NCBI RefSeq assembly: GCF_023554255.2
Contig: NZ_JAMJWD020000005.1
Span: 124,001-188,000, forward strand
Direction: 5' to 3'
Source: Phyllobacterium sp. 21LDTY02-6
GTDB taxonomy: Bacteria; Pseudomonadota; Alphaproteobacteria; Rhizobiales; Rhizobiaceae
DNA length: 64,000 nt
This document shows positions 54,464-63,967 of the stretch, piece by piece. Under the pieces are notes generated by a model. That model ran no database searches. It saw only the letters and a program-made list of their open reading frames with translations, and was not told the origin of the DNA. Position 1 is the stretch's first letter. Every line of letters begins with the position of its first letter. The translations under genes were made by a program, and so were the position numbers.

Positions 54464-54476
54464 AAAAGTGTATCAA
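54464..54476. promoter_or_regulatory. AAAAGTGTATCAA motif upstream of the response regulator
   Basis: This 13-mer lies 57 bases upstream of the response-regulator start. The identical 13-mer in the same orientation occurs at 59055-59067 upstream of the efflux operon. It is a candidate binding site of the OmpR-type regulator. Confidence 0.6.
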
Positions 54477-54547
54477 AGTTTCACAGCCTTTGTCCTTGGA
54501 GTCGGTTCCGCATAGCTGCCGCACGCGGCGCGATGCGAAGCTGGCTG

Positions 54548-57500
54548 CTACTCCGCCGGCGCATCGGCCAGCGGCCGAGAGCGGGGTGACCTCGATGATC
54601 CGATGCTGGTCAACGCCCGTGTTGCAACATACACCGCCGGGATCATGAATATGCCGAGAAGCGTAGCGGAAATCATCCCGCCCATCACGCCGATGCCAAT
54701 CGAATTCTGGCTGCCAGCGCCTGCACCCGACGCGGTCGCCAGTGGCAAGACGCCGAGGATGAAGGCGAATGAGGTCATGAGAATGGGTCGCAGGCGTTGA
54801 CGCGCCGCCTCTATCGTCGCTTCGATGAGTGTCTTGCCCTTCGACTCCTCCACCGTCGCAAATTCAACGATAAGGATCGCGTTCTTGGCCGTAAGCCCGA
54901 TCGTCGTAAGCAAGCCCACCTTGAAGTAGACGTCGTTCAACTGGCCAAAATAGCTTGCCGCGGCCAAGGCTCCCAAAATGCCCACTGGAACCGAAAGCAT
55001 GACGGAGAAAGGTATCGTCCAGCTTTCGTAAAGTGCCGCCAGTGCCAGGAAAACGACAATCACCGAGATGATGTAGAGCTGGAGCGCCTGGTTCCCTGCA
55101 AGCCGTTCCTCTGCCGACAATCCGGTCCATTGGTGTGAAAAACCCTCCGGCAGATCGTCGACCATGCGGTCGACCTCTTCCATCGATTGTCCAGAACTCA
55201 CTCCCGCCGCGGGTGAACCCTGCAATTGCACGGCAGAGACACCATTATAGCGCTCCAGCCTCGGCGACCCGAAGCTCCAATCCCCGGTCGAGAACGACGA
55301 AAGCGGGACCATCTCACCTGCATTATTTCGGATATGCCAGCGCTCGAAATCCTCGGGCTGCATGCGAAATTCCGCGCCGGACTGCACATATACGCGCTTC
55401 ACGCGGCCACGGTCCAGGAAATCATTGACGTATGTGCCGCCCCACGCGGTAGACAGCGTCGAGTCGATATCCGACAGCTCGATGCCCAAGGCACTTGCGC
55501 GGTCACGATCTATGGATACGAAAAATTGCGGCGTATCGTCCTGTCCGTTCGGACGCGTGCCGGTCAATCTCTCATTCTGCGTGGCAGTGCCCAGGAGCTG
55601 GTTCCGTGCAGCCATGAGGGCCTCGTGCCCGGCATTGCCCGTGTCGCGGAGAAAGAAATCGAAGCCGCTATTGTTTCCGAAGCCGGGGATCGCCGGGGGA
55701 GCAAGCGCGACCACGCGGCCATCTGATATACTCCTGAAAGCGGCCATGGCTCGTTGTGCAATCGCCGCCGCCGTGGACTCCGGTGTTCGTCTTTGCTCGA
55801 AGTCCTTGAGAGCCACGAACACGGTCGCAACGTTCTGCCCTTGCCCGCCGAAACTGAAGCCAACCGATCCGAAAATTCCCTCGACGTAATCAGCCTCGTT
55901 GGTCATGTAGTGCTCGATCACTTGATCGAGGACCCTCCGCGTTCGATCGGCCGTCGCACCGGGCGGCAGCTGAACCGCCGTGACGAGGCGCCCTTGGTCC
56001 TCTTCAGGTAGAAACGCAGAAGGCAGGCTGGTGAACAGAGCGCCAACTCCAGCTGCAATTGCGATAAACAGGATGACACCAATCGCCATGCGGCGAAGAA
56101 GGGCCTGGGTCGTTCGCTGGTACATGCCAGTGAAGCTGGCAAAGCCGGCATTGAACCATCGGAATGGTGCGGCCTTGGCGCCCCCATGTTTCGGTTTCCT
56201 GAGGAGCGATACGCAAAGAGCTGGCGTGAGAACCAGCGCCACAAGAACCGACAGGACCATCGCCGTAACAATCGTAACTGAGAATTGCCGGTAGATGATG
56301 CCGACGGAACCCGAGAAAAACGCCATCGGGATGAACACCGCAGCCAGAACCGTCGTTATGCCGATCAAAGCGCTGCTGATCTCGCCCATCGACTTGATCG
56401 TCGCTTCACGCGGGCCGAGATCCTCTTCCTCCATTACCCGCTCGACATTCTCGACAACGACGATGGCATCATCCACCAGGAGGCCGATAGCGAGCACCAT
56501 GCCGAACATTGTGAGCGTATTGATGGAATAGCCGAACAGCCCCAGGACAGCGAACGTTCCGAGCAATACGACCGGAATGGCCAATGTTGGAATGATCGTT
56601 GCCCGGATGTTCTGCAGGAACAGATACATGACCAGAAAGACGAGGACGACGGCCTCGATGAGGGTCACCACCACACCTTCGATCGACAATCGGACGAAAG
56701 GCGATGTGTCGAACGGATAATGGACGTCCACACTCGATGGAAAATTGACGCGTTGCCGCTCGATCTCGGCGCGTATGCCCTCGGCCGTCTCCAACGCATT
56801 GGCCCCGGCTGTCAGTCTGAAACCAATCCCGGCAGCCGGCGTGCCGCTATATGTGCTCGAATTGTTGTAGCTCTCGGCACCGAGCTCAACCTTTGCAACA
56901 TCGTTCAGGCGGATAACGGAGCCATCTGCGGCGCTATCCAATATGATCTCCTCGAACTGTTCTACCGTTTGCAGGCGGCTCCCTGCCGTGACCGTCGCAT
57001 TGAGTTGCTGGCCACGTCGTTGTGGCAGGGCACCAAGCTGTCCGGCGGAGACCTGGGTATTTTGCGCTCGCACCGCCTGCGTCACATCGCTGGCCATCAG
57101 ACCGTGCTGCGCCAGTTTGTCGGGATCGAGCCAGATACGCATGGCGTAACGGTCGGAGCCCAGAAGCCGCGCCTCGCCAACGCCCGGCACCCTTCTCAAC
57201 GTGTCCATTAGCGACGTATCGATGAAGTCGGCAATATCGTTCCCGTTGAGACTGCCGTCGGAAGATGCGAAAGCGGCAATCAGGAAAAAGCTCGCCGTCG
57301 ATTTCGAGACCGTCAAACCGCTGTCCAGCACGGCTTGCGGCAACCGCGCCTCGACGAGCTGAAGGTTGTTCTGGACCTGCATTTGCGCCACGTCGGGATC
57401 GGCGTCATTGGTGAATGTGAGCGTGATCGAAGCTTCCCCGGTGGCTGCGGAGTTCGATGAGATGTAATCGACATTGTCGATCCCGGTCATGCCTTGCTCG

Positions 57501-57694
57501 ATTACCTTGGTAACCGAATCCTCGACCGTTTTCGCATCAGCTCCAGGATAATTTGCTGTAATCCGGACAGCGGGCGGTGCGATTTGAGGGTATTGGGATA
57601 TCGACAGCGTCGGGATCGACAAAGCGCCAGCCATCATGATCGCTATGGCGAGGACGAAGGCAAAGATCGGTCGTTCGATGAAGAAGCGGGACAT
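54548..57694 (-). CDS. RND multidrug efflux transporter (HAE1/AcrB family)
   Basis: The 1048-residue inner-membrane pump starts with MSRFFIERPIFAFVLAIAIM, as in AcrB/MexB. The proton-relay pair Asp408-Asp409 is present in GLLVDDAIVVVEN, and there are two large periplasmic loops and twelve membrane helices. The length matches the family. It forms a tripartite pump with the MFP protein encoded just upstream; no outer-membrane TolC-type gene is in the window, so the channel must come from elsewhere. It is probably controlled by the adjacent two-component system. Confidence 0.96.
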   Translation of the reverse strand: MSRFFIERPIFAFVLAIAIMMAGALSIPTLSISQYPQIAPPAVRITANYPGADAKTVEDSVTKVIEQGMTGIDNVDYISSNSAATGEASITLTFTNDADPDVAQMQVQNNLQLVEARLPQAVLDSGLTVSKSTASFFLIAAFASSDGSLNGNDIADFIDTSLMDTLRRVPGVGEARLLGSDRYAMRIWLDPDKLAQHGLMASDVTQAVRAQNTQVSAGQLGALPQRRGQQLNATVTAGSRLQTVEQFEEIILDSAADGSVIRLNDVAKVELGAESYNNSSTYSGTPAAGIGFRLTAGANALETAEGIRAEIERQRVNFPSSVDVHYPFDTSPFVRLSIEGVVVTLIEAVVLVFLVMYLFLQNIRATIIPTLAIPVVLLGTFAVLGLFGYSINTLTMFGMVLAIGLLVDDAIVVVENVERVMEEEDLGPREATIKSMGEISSALIGITTVLAAVFIPMAFFSGSVGIIYRQFSVTIVTAMVLSVLVALVLTPALCVSLLRKPKHGGAKAAPFRWFNAGFASFTGMYQRTTQALLRRMAIGVILFIAIAAGVGALFTSLPSAFLPEEDQGRLVTAVQLPPGATADRTRRVLDQVIEHYMTNEADYVEGIFGSVGFSFGGQGQNVATVFVALKDFEQRRTPESTAAAIAQRAMAAFRSISDGRVVALAPPAIPGFGNNSGFDFFLRDTGNAGHEALMAARNQLLGTATQNERLTGTRPNGQDDTPQFFVSIDRDRASALGIELSDIDSTLSTAWGGTYVNDFLDRGRVKRVYVQSGAEFRMQPEDFERWHIRNNAGEMVPLSSFSTGDWSFGSPRLERYNGVSAVQLQGSPAAGVSSGQSMEEVDRMVDDLPEGFSHQWTGLSAEERLAGNQALQLYIISVIVVFLALAALYESWTIPFSVMLSVPVGILGALAAASYFGQLNDVYFKVGLLTTIGLTAKNAILIVEFATVEESKGKTLIEATIEAARQRLRPILMTSFAFILGVLPLATASGAGAGSQNSIGIGVMGGMISATLLGIFMIPAVYVATRALTSIGSSRSPRSRPLADAPAE

Positions 57695-57706
57695 GAATGT
57701 AGAATC

Positions 57707-58954
57707 CTATTGAAGCGACGGAGCAGGCGATCTCGCGACGTCCTGGGCCTCGCGCGGCGGTGCAGAAGCTTGCTGCACATCTCTCAATTCCCCCGTCTGA
57801 TCTTCAACGATCACATCCTTTGTGCGGACCTGCCGCCCCACTCCCGCTCGCTGAAATCCCTCGACAATGACGCGGTCGCCTTCGGCCACGCCGGCAGTGA
57901 CGAGCCAGCTATTGCCGATGGTGCGATCGACAGTCAGAATTCGCTCCTCGATCTTCATCTCGCCATTGACGAACCTTGCCGTTGCCTGACCGCGGGGATT
58001 GCGGGAAACGGCGCGCTGCGGCACGAGGAAACTGTTCTCGACAGAGCCTTCTTCGATCAGCGCACGCACATACATCCCCGGCATCAGGATGCCGTCGGGA
58101 TTGGGAAACTCGGCGCGCAACGAGACCATCCCTGTCGATTGCGAGACGGAAGATCCAATGAACTGCAGCTTGCCCGGAATGGGGTAGCGCGAACCATCCT
58201 CGAGCTTGAGCTCGACTGTTACAAATTCTTCGGCTGACCTGGCGTTGTTGGATGTGAGCGCCTTCAGCGCCAGGAGGCTGGCGCTCGACCGCACTAGATC
58301 GACATTGATGATATCGTGCTGGCGAATTGTCGTCAGGGGCTGCGCCTGGTTCTGGGTGACCAAGGCGCCTTGCGTGACGGTCGAACCATCGACGCGTCCA
58401 CTGATCGGCGCCACGATCTTTGTGTAGGCGAGCTCGATCCGAGCCGTCTCCACCGCTGCTGTTGCCGCTGCAACGTCCGCCTCAAACTGCAGCAACTGGG
58501 TTCGCGCCTCATCAAGCTCCTGCTGGCTGACCACATTGGTGGTGCTCAGACTCTGGTAGCGATCGAACCGCGCGCGAGCGCTTGGAACCGCGCTCTCTGC
58601 CCGCTGAAGGGCCGCTTGCGCGTTTCGATAATTGGCCTCGAAGGGCGTCGGATCGAGTTCGTAGAGCACGTCGCCGGCCTCGACGAGACTGCCCTCTCTG
58701 AAAACGCGCCGCAGGATGGTACCCGTCACCCGGGGTCGGACCTCGGAGACAAGATGGGCGCTTGTCCTTCCTGGCAATTCGCGCGTGAGCGTCACGTTCC
58801 TTTGCTGCAGTGTCTGAACGCTTACTTCCGGATCTTCGGCCGGCTGCTGGGCGGCTGCCTCGATGCTGGACCCGGGCAAGGCAAGGGCGCAGCTTAGGAC
58901 GAGACTCATTTGGAGCAGGACGCGTCGGTAACGTCGGATCATTCTAGACACCAT
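57707..58954 (-). CDS. RND efflux periplasmic adaptor (MFP subunit)
   Basis: The 415-residue adaptor has an N-terminal signal/anchor segment, lipoyl/barrel-sandwich halves, an alpha-helical hairpin (about 110-180) and a beta-barrel region (APISGRVDGSTVTQGALV). The C-terminal membrane-proximal domain carries VPQRAVSRNPRG. No Cys lipobox is evident. ATG 58954 with GGAAC upstream is proposed; ATG 58942 is an alternative. It is the first gene of the efflux operon, 12 bases before the transporter gene. Confidence 0.94.
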   Translation of the reverse strand: MVSRMIRRYRRVLLQMSLVLSCALALPGSSIEAAAQQPAEDPEVSVQTLQQRNVTLTRELPGRTSAHLVSEVRPRVTGTILRRVFREGSLVEAGDVLYELDPTPFEANYRNAQAALQRAESAVPSARARFDRYQSLSTTNVVSQQELDEARTQLLQFEADVAAATAAVETARIELAYTKIVAPISGRVDGSTVTQGALVTQNQAQPLTTIRQHDIINVDLVRSSASLLALKALTSNNARSAEEFVTVELKLEDGSRYPIPGKLQFIGSSVSQSTGMVSLRAEFPNPDGILMPGMYVRALIEEGSVENSFLVPQRAVSRNPRGQATARFVNGEMKIEERILTVDRTIGNSWLVTAGVAEGDRVIVEGFQRAGVGRQVRTKDVIVEDQTGELRDVQQASAPPREAQDVARSPAPSLQ

Positions 58955-59054
58955 GTGAAAAAGTTGTTCCAGGAGGCACACCACGCAACCGTTGCGCCAT
59001 GGCGATCAACGGAACGTAGCGGGGAGTTGTCGCGCGGGTGTGCCGCAGATCGCC

Positions 59055-59067
59055 AAAAGTGTATCAA
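59055..59067. promoter_or_regulatory. AAAAGTGTATCAA motif upstream of the efflux operon
   Basis: The sequence is identical to that at 54464-54476 and lies 101 bases upstream of the adaptor start. On the minus strand TTACAC and ATACAC recur 10 bases apart, resembling the direct half-sites used by OmpR-type regulators. Confidence 0.6.
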
Positions 59068-59079
59068 TGTGTAATCGAG

Positions 59080-59337
59080 CTATGGCCGGAGAACCTGGCC
59101 AGCCTCTTTTCGGCGCTCCGCGGGTTGTTGCGACCGGACTTCCACAGTTGGACCCGCGTTCTGGGTGCGCAGTTGGCGAAGCAACCGATCGGCGCTTAGC
59201 GATTGCTGTTGGGCCAGTTGGAGCAGTTGGTGCGCTGCCCTGAGCGCGGCCTCGTCGCCCAGCTCAAGTCCATTGTCTTCACAGAAACTGGTGAGTGCTT
59301 TTTTGAGCTCGCGGAGTTCCCAAAGTCCGATCTGCAT
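59080..59337 (-). CDS. Hypothetical 85-residue protein
   Basis: The gene has a strong ribosome binding site (GGAGAAGG). The protein is polar and mostly helical (about residues 5-60), with acidic, Leu- and Gln-rich stretches (LLQLAQQQSLSADRLLRQL). There is no membrane helix or signal. I do not recognise a family. It is upstream of the efflux operon in the same direction, separated by the motif-bearing 125-base promoter region, and divergent from the cytochrome gene. Confidence 0.6.
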   Translation of the reverse strand: MQIGLWELRELKKALTSFCEDNGLELGDEAALRAAHQLLQLAQQQSLSADRLLRQLRTQNAGPTVEVRSQQPAERRKEAGQVLRP

Positions 59338-59541
59338 CTGCCTTCTCCAAGTCGCTTCACTGGCCGCATATTGCCATCGTGATGTCCCCTGGTTGTGCCG
59401 AAGATGTAACGATTGGTGACGACCAGATTACTGGGCGTTTCGGGTCCAAACTCGGACGATCGAAAAGATATGACGGATTTCCAAGCATAGATCGTTTCAG
59501 CGGGCATAATTATCGTGTCGCTTGAATTTGGAGGCGACACA

Positions 59542-59967
59542 GTGATTAGCAACATGATCCATGCCACAGCGGCGAATGCGGCCGGCCGCATCACAGCACC
59601 GGCGCTGCTTGCGATCCTCGTGCCTTTTGCCGGACTATTTTATCCGGTTTCCGGCGCTGCGCAGGAGGCGGATGGACAGCGCCTGTTCCAGCAACGTTGT
59701 GCCACCTGCCACAGCATGGAACCGGGGCAGCGCAAAATGGGTCCCCAGCTTCTCGGCATCGTCGGCCGGACCGCCGGCAGTGTCGAAGGTGCAAATTATT
59801 CCGGCGCGATGCAGTCTTCAGGCATCGTCTGGGACCGCCAGTCGCTCGACACCTTCCTTACCGCGCCGCGCCAAATGATACGCGGCACACGGATGACCGT
59901 CAGCATCCCCGATGCGGCGCAACGAGCCGCCATTATCGATTACCTCGAAAGTCAATCACCAGATTGA
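59542..59967 (+). CDS. Monohaem c-type cytochrome
   Basis: The 141-residue protein has an N-terminal signal (about residues 1-41), a haem c site Cys53-x2-Cys56-His57 (CATCH) and a probable axial Met in RMTVSIPDA, the layout of class I cytochrome c-552-type proteins. It starts with GTG after GGAGG. It is first in the molybdenum hydroxylase operon, 11 bases before the iron-sulfur subunit gene, so it probably carries electrons from the enzyme to the respiratory chain. Confidence 0.9.
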   Translation: MISNMIHATAANAAGRITAPALLAILVPFAGLFYPVSGAAQEADGQRLFQQRCATCHSMEPGQRKMGPQLLGIVGRTAGSVEGANYSGAMQSSGIVWDRQSLDTFLTAPRQMIRGTRMTVSIPDAAQRAAIIDYLESQSPD

Positions 59968-59978
59968 GGAGAACATAG

Positions 59979-60431
59979 ATGACAGCCTTCACGATCAACG
60001 GGAACGCGGTCGATGTCACCGCCGAACCGGATACGCCGCTGCTTTGGATAATCCGCGAGCATCTGAAGCTCACCGGTACCAAGTTCGGCTGCGGAGTTGC
60101 GCAATGCGGCGCCTGCACTGTCCATATTGACGGAGAGCCGGCGCGTTCCTGCCAGACTTTCCTGGAGGACGTGGCGGGGCGGCAGGTGACCACCATCGAG
60201 GGCCTGTCCCCGAACGCCAGCCATCCGCTGCAAAGGGCCTGGATTGTCGAGCAGGTGCCGCAATGCGGCTACTGCCAGTCCGGACAGATCATGCAGGCGG
60301 CAGCACTCCTCGAGCACAATCCCGACCCCACGCGCGAACAGATTATCGCTCATATGGACGGCAATATCTGCCGTTGCGGGACCTATGTGCGCATCATCAG
60401 CGCCATTGAACGCGCCGCGCGGGAGGGCTGA
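59979..60431 (+). CDS. (2Fe-2S) subunit of molybdenum hydroxylase (IorA-like)
   Basis: The 150-residue protein has a plant-ferredoxin-type cluster motif ([12 protein letters not shown]...C) in the N-terminal half and the second cluster motif CGYCQSGQ plus CRCGTY in the C-terminal four-helix part. This arrangement matches the small subunits of isoquinoline 1-oxidoreductase and other xanthine oxidase-family enzymes. It is paired with the large subunit that begins three bases downstream. Confidence 0.93.
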   Translation: MTAFTINGNAVDVTAEPDTPLLWIIREHLKLTGTKFGCGVAQCGACTVHIDGEPARSCQTFLEDVAGRQVTTIEGLSPNASHPLQRAWIVEQVPQCGYCQSGQIMQAAALLEHNPDPTREQIIAHMDGNICRCGTYVRIISAIERAAREG

Positions 60432-60434
60432 GCC

Positions 60435-62654
60435 ATGAATCGGATATTGAATCCCCAATCCCGCATACTTTCGCGGCGCAGCTTCCTGATGACGGTCGGT
60501 GGCGTCGGTATCGCAGTGGCGTTCGGAGGACTGCCCGATCTCGCCTACGGTGCGGCCATGGTCGCCGCCGCCGAAGGCAACTTCCGTCCCAACGCCTGGA
60601 TCACGATCGCGGCGGATGGCACGGTCAGCATCGTCTCGCCGGCCGTCGAGATGGGTCAGGGTATTACAACGACGCTCCCGCTGCTTGTTGCCGAAGAACT
60701 GGATGCCGATTGGAACCGCGTACGGATCGTCCAGGCGCCTTCCGACGCCGAGACCTATGGCAACCCCGGATTCTACGGAATTCAGCTCACCGGCGGCAGC
60801 GAGTCGACGCGCGGCTACAATGCACTGCTTCGCTTGACCGGCGCCCAGACGCGGTTGATCCTGCTGGCCGGCGCGGCCGGCATCCTGAACGTGCCGGTAG
60901 GGGAACTCGAGACCGAGCCGCACAGGGTTGTGCATCCGTCCTCGGGCCGCTCATTGGACTACGGCGAGATCGCCGCCAGGGCGGTACTCCCTGATCCGCT
61001 GCCGCAGGCGACGGAGGCCGACCTGAAGCCAAGCGACAGGTGGCGCTATATTGGAAGCAGAGCAATCCAGCGCATCGATGTGCCCTCGAAGACCAATGGG
61101 ACAGCAGTCTTCGGTATCGACGTCCAGCTTCCGAACATGCTCTACGGAGCAGTACTGCGTGCGCCGGTGCAAGGCGAGCGGCCCGAAACAATCGACGATG
61201 CCGAAGCGCGGGACGTGGCGGGCATCACCCATATCGTGCCTCTGTCTTACGGCGTCGGCATCATCGGCGAAACGGTGGAGGCGACGAAGCGCGCGAAAGA
61301 CCTCCTCAGGGTTACCTGGAGCCAGACGTCACGGGTCCGCGACTACAACAGTCAAGGCCTGATCGACGAATACCGCGCTATCGGCCGCGACCTCCGGATG
61401 CAAGGAGTTCCTGCGCACACCAATGGTGACGCAGAGGCAGCGATCACCGGTGCCGCGACCGTGATCGAGGTCGATTATATGAGCGACCATGTTGCCCATG
61501 CGACCATGGAGCCGATGAATGCCACCGCACTCGTCAACGGCGATACGGTGGAAATCTGGGCGCCTACCCAGGGTCCGACGGGCACACAGGGCTTCGCGGC
61601 TGAGGTGGTCGGCACCACGCCCGACAAGGTCAAGGTGCATACAACGCTGCTCGGCGGTGGATTTGGTCGCAAGGCGGAGGCCGATTTCATCGTCGACGCC
61701 GTGTCGCTGGCGAAAGCCGTGGAGGGCCGCCCCGTCAAGATGATCTGGAGCCGCGAGGACGACCTCCAGCACGACACGTTCCGGCCACTCGAAGCACAGC
61801 ATGTCCGGGTGGGGCTCGATGCGGAGGGGAATATCGTCGGCTGGCGTCATCGCATCGTAGCGGACTCGATCTTTGCACGTACGTTGCCGCCTGTCTTCGC
61901 GCAGGCAGGGGGCCACGACGATGTCGTAACCGAGGGCGCAAAGTTCAACTACGCCGTGCCAGCACATCAGATCGAATATCTAAGGCAGGACAAGGGTCTC
62001 GCAATCGGATTCTGGTTCGCGGTGGGCGTCGGCTACACGAGATTCGCGATCGAATGCGTCATTGACGAGATTGCTGCCGCCCGAGGGGTCGATCCCGTCG
62101 CATTACGGCTGGAACTGCTCAAGGACCAGCCCCGCGCACGCAAGGTGGTAGAGACTGTGGCCCGGATGGCTGAGTGGGACCGGGCGCGTGACGGCCGGGG
62201 GCTCGGCTTGGCTTACTCCGATGCCTTCGGCTCGCATTGCGCGCAGGTTGCCGAGGTTTCGCTCGATCGCGACACCGGGGCAATCCGGGTGCATAAAGTC
62301 TGGTGCGCGATCGATCCTGGTGTCGCGATCCAACCCGTCCATATCGAGGCAATGATGATCACCGGCATCACTAACGGCACCGGCCATGCGCTGTTTGAGC
62401 AGATCAACGTCGTCGGCGGTGTGGTGCAAGAGCAGAATTTCGACACGTACCGGGTAATCCGCATGTCCGAGGCGCCCGAAATAGAGGTAGCCGTGGTGCC
62501 GACGCCCGGGAGCCCTTTTGGCGGCATTGGTCAGGCAGGCCTTCCTCCCACCGGCCCGGCCATCGCCAACGCCGTGGCGCGGCTCACCGGGGGCGTGCGG
62601 CTTCGTCACTATCCGTTCACTCAGGAACGAGTGAAGGCGGCGCTGGGCACTTGA
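60435..62654 (+). CDS. Molybdopterin-binding subunit, xanthine dehydrogenase family (IorB-like)
   Basis: The 739-residue protein has a Tat signal (Arg14-Arg15 in SRRSFLMTVGG), so the holoenzyme is probably exported folded. Cofactor-binding segments include VEMGQGITTTLP, LLGGGFGRKAE and the C-terminal GIGQAGLPPTGPAIANA. The normal family motif there is GxGE with the catalytic Glu; here residue 700 is Gln (CAG). The enzyme may have reduced or altered activity. The family hydroxylates N-heterocycles or oxidises aldehydes. It is second in the iron-sulfur/cytochrome operon. Confidence 0.92.
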   Translation: MNRILNPQSRILSRRSFLMTVGGVGIAVAFGGLPDLAYGAAMVAAAEGNFRPNAWITIAADGTVSIVSPAVEMGQGITTTLPLLVAEELDADWNRVRIVQAPSDAETYGNPGFYGIQLTGGSESTRGYNALLRLTGAQTRLILLAGAAGILNVPVGELETEPHRVVHPSSGRSLDYGEIAARAVLPDPLPQATEADLKPSDRWRYIGSRAIQRIDVPSKTNGTAVFGIDVQLPNMLYGAVLRAPVQGERPETIDDAEARDVAGITHIVPLSYGVGIIGETVEATKRAKDLLRVTWSQTSRVRDYNSQGLIDEYRAIGRDLRMQGVPAHTNGDAEAAITGAATVIEVDYMSDHVAHATMEPMNATALVNGDTVEIWAPTQGPTGTQGFAAEVVGTTPDKVKVHTTLLGGGFGRKAEADFIVDAVSLAKAVEGRPVKMIWSREDDLQHDTFRPLEAQHVRVGLDAEGNIVGWRHRIVADSIFARTLPPVFAQAGGHDDVVTEGAKFNYAVPAHQIEYLRQDKGLAIGFWFAVGVGYTRFAIECVIDEIAAARGVDPVALRLELLKDQPRARKVVETVARMAEWDRARDGRGLGLAYSDAFGSHCAQVAEVSLDRDTGAIRVHKVWCAIDPGVAIQPVHIEAMMITGITNGTGHALFEQINVVGGVVQEQNFDTYRVIRMSEAPEIEVAVVPTPGSPFGGIGQAGLPPTGPAIANAVARLTGGVRLRHYPFTQERVKAALGT

Positions 62655-62782
62655 CCCTTCAGGCCACGAACGGACCATGCGCGTACTCGTAGGAATGGGC
62701 AGCTTTTCTGAAGGATCGCGCGTGTTCGTCTGGAGGAGAAGAGATTACTCTCGGGCAATCGCTGAAATCCTGAGAGTTGCTC

Positions 62783-63250
62783 ATGCCTTACACGCTTTCC
62801 GTCAATGGCCAAGATTACCGCGTCGACGATGACGGAGATACGCCGCTTCTCTGGGTGCTGCGCGACACGCTGAAGCTGACCGGCACCAAATATGGCTGTG
62901 GGATGGCGCAGTGCGGTGCATGCACCGTGCACGTCGACGGTGTTCCGGCGCGCTCTTGCACGCTGTCGCTAGAGGCGGCCTCGTCCGCAAGGATCACTAC
63001 GATCGAGGCCGTAGATGGCGCCGAGGCCGGGGCGATCCAGGAGGCCTGGGTTGCGCACGACGTCCCGCAATGCGGCTTCTGTCAATCCGGGCAGATCATG
63101 AGCGCGATCGCGTTGCTTCGGACCATCCCAAAGCCCACGGACCGCGATATCGATCTGGCGATGAGCGGCAACATCTGTCGCTGCGCCACCTATAACCGGA
63201 TTCGTGCCGCGATCCATGACGCAGCACTGAAATTGGGAACCGCCACATGA
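62783..63250 (+). CDS. Second (2Fe-2S) subunit (IorA-like)
   Basis: The 155-residue protein is clearly paralogous to the one at 59979, with the same cluster motifs ([26 protein letters not shown]). ATG 62783 is chosen; GAGAG lies before it. It is separated from the first pair by 128 bases and overlaps the following cytochrome gene by ATGA. It probably serves a second large subunit beginning at 63968. Confidence 0.92.
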   Translation: MPYTLSVNGQDYRVDDDGDTPLLWVLRDTLKLTGTKYGCGMAQCGACTVHVDGVPARSCTLSLEAASSARITTIEAVDGAEAGAIQEAWVAHDVPQCGFCQSGQIMSAIALLRTIPKPTDRDIDLAMSGNICRCATYNRIRAAIHDAALKLGTAT

Positions 63251-63939
63251 GCCGGCGTGCATCCGCATTCCGGACCTGGCGTCGCCGACTTAAAGTTGGC
63301 CTCTTGTCCATATTTGGTCTGATCGTGGTGGCGGGTGCGGGCGGTCTTGCTTATGCGCTGTATCCCAGAACCATGCCGCTGACGCAGCCTATCGAAACCA
63401 GACTGCACCCGGTCGAGATCGAACGCCTGCGCCTGGCCGCCGACTTCGCTGTGATCGCCGATCAGGGTGAACGTTCTGTCGCGCTATTCGAGGAAGCCGG
63501 GCGCGTTGTCCAGCACCCTCGCTGCATGAACTGCCATGCGGCAACCGATCGGCCAACGCAGACGGATACGCTGCGTCCGCATATGCCGTGGGTATCACGG
63601 GGCCCGGATGGGGGTGGCGAACCGACGCTGCGCTGTTCGACCTGCCACGGGGACACGAATTTCGAGCCATCCGGCGTGCCCGGCAATCCAGTTTGGACGC
63701 TCGCGCCTATCGAAATGGCCTGGCAAGGCAAAAGCCTTGGCGATATCTGCCGGCAGCTTCTCGATCCGGCACGGTCGCACATGACGCGCGAACAACTGCT
63801 TCATCACGTGACGGAGGACGGACTGGTCGGCTGGGCCTGGCACCCCGGCGCAGACCGCAAACCCGCACCCGGCACTCAGGAGCAGTTCGGAGAGCTGATC
63901 AAAGCCTGGCTTGAAACCGGCGCAGCGTGCCCTCAGTGA
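63247..63939 (+). CDS. Membrane-anchored dihaem c-type cytochrome
   Basis: The 230-residue protein has one N-terminal membrane helix (about residues 17-38) after an Arg-rich start and two haem c motifs, CMNCH (93-97) and CSTCH (130-134). The rest resembles isoquinoline 1-oxidoreductase-associated cytochromes. It overlaps the iron-sulfur subunit gene by four bases and probably passes electrons from the periplasmic molybdoenzyme into the membrane. Confidence 0.88.
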   Translation: MSRRASAFRTWRRRLKVGLLSIFGLIVVAGAGGLAYALYPRTMPLTQPIETRLHPVEIERLRLAADFAVIADQGERSVALFEEAGRVVQHPRCMNCHAATDRPTQTDTLRPHMPWVSRGPDGGGEPTLRCSTCHGDTNFEPSGVPGNPVWTLAPIEMAWQGKSLGDICRQLLDPARSHMTREQLLHHVTEDGLVGWAWHPGADRKPAPGTQEQFGELIKAWLETGAACPQ

Positions 63940-63967
63940 GCCGATTGCGCCCGATAGGAGAATGTCC

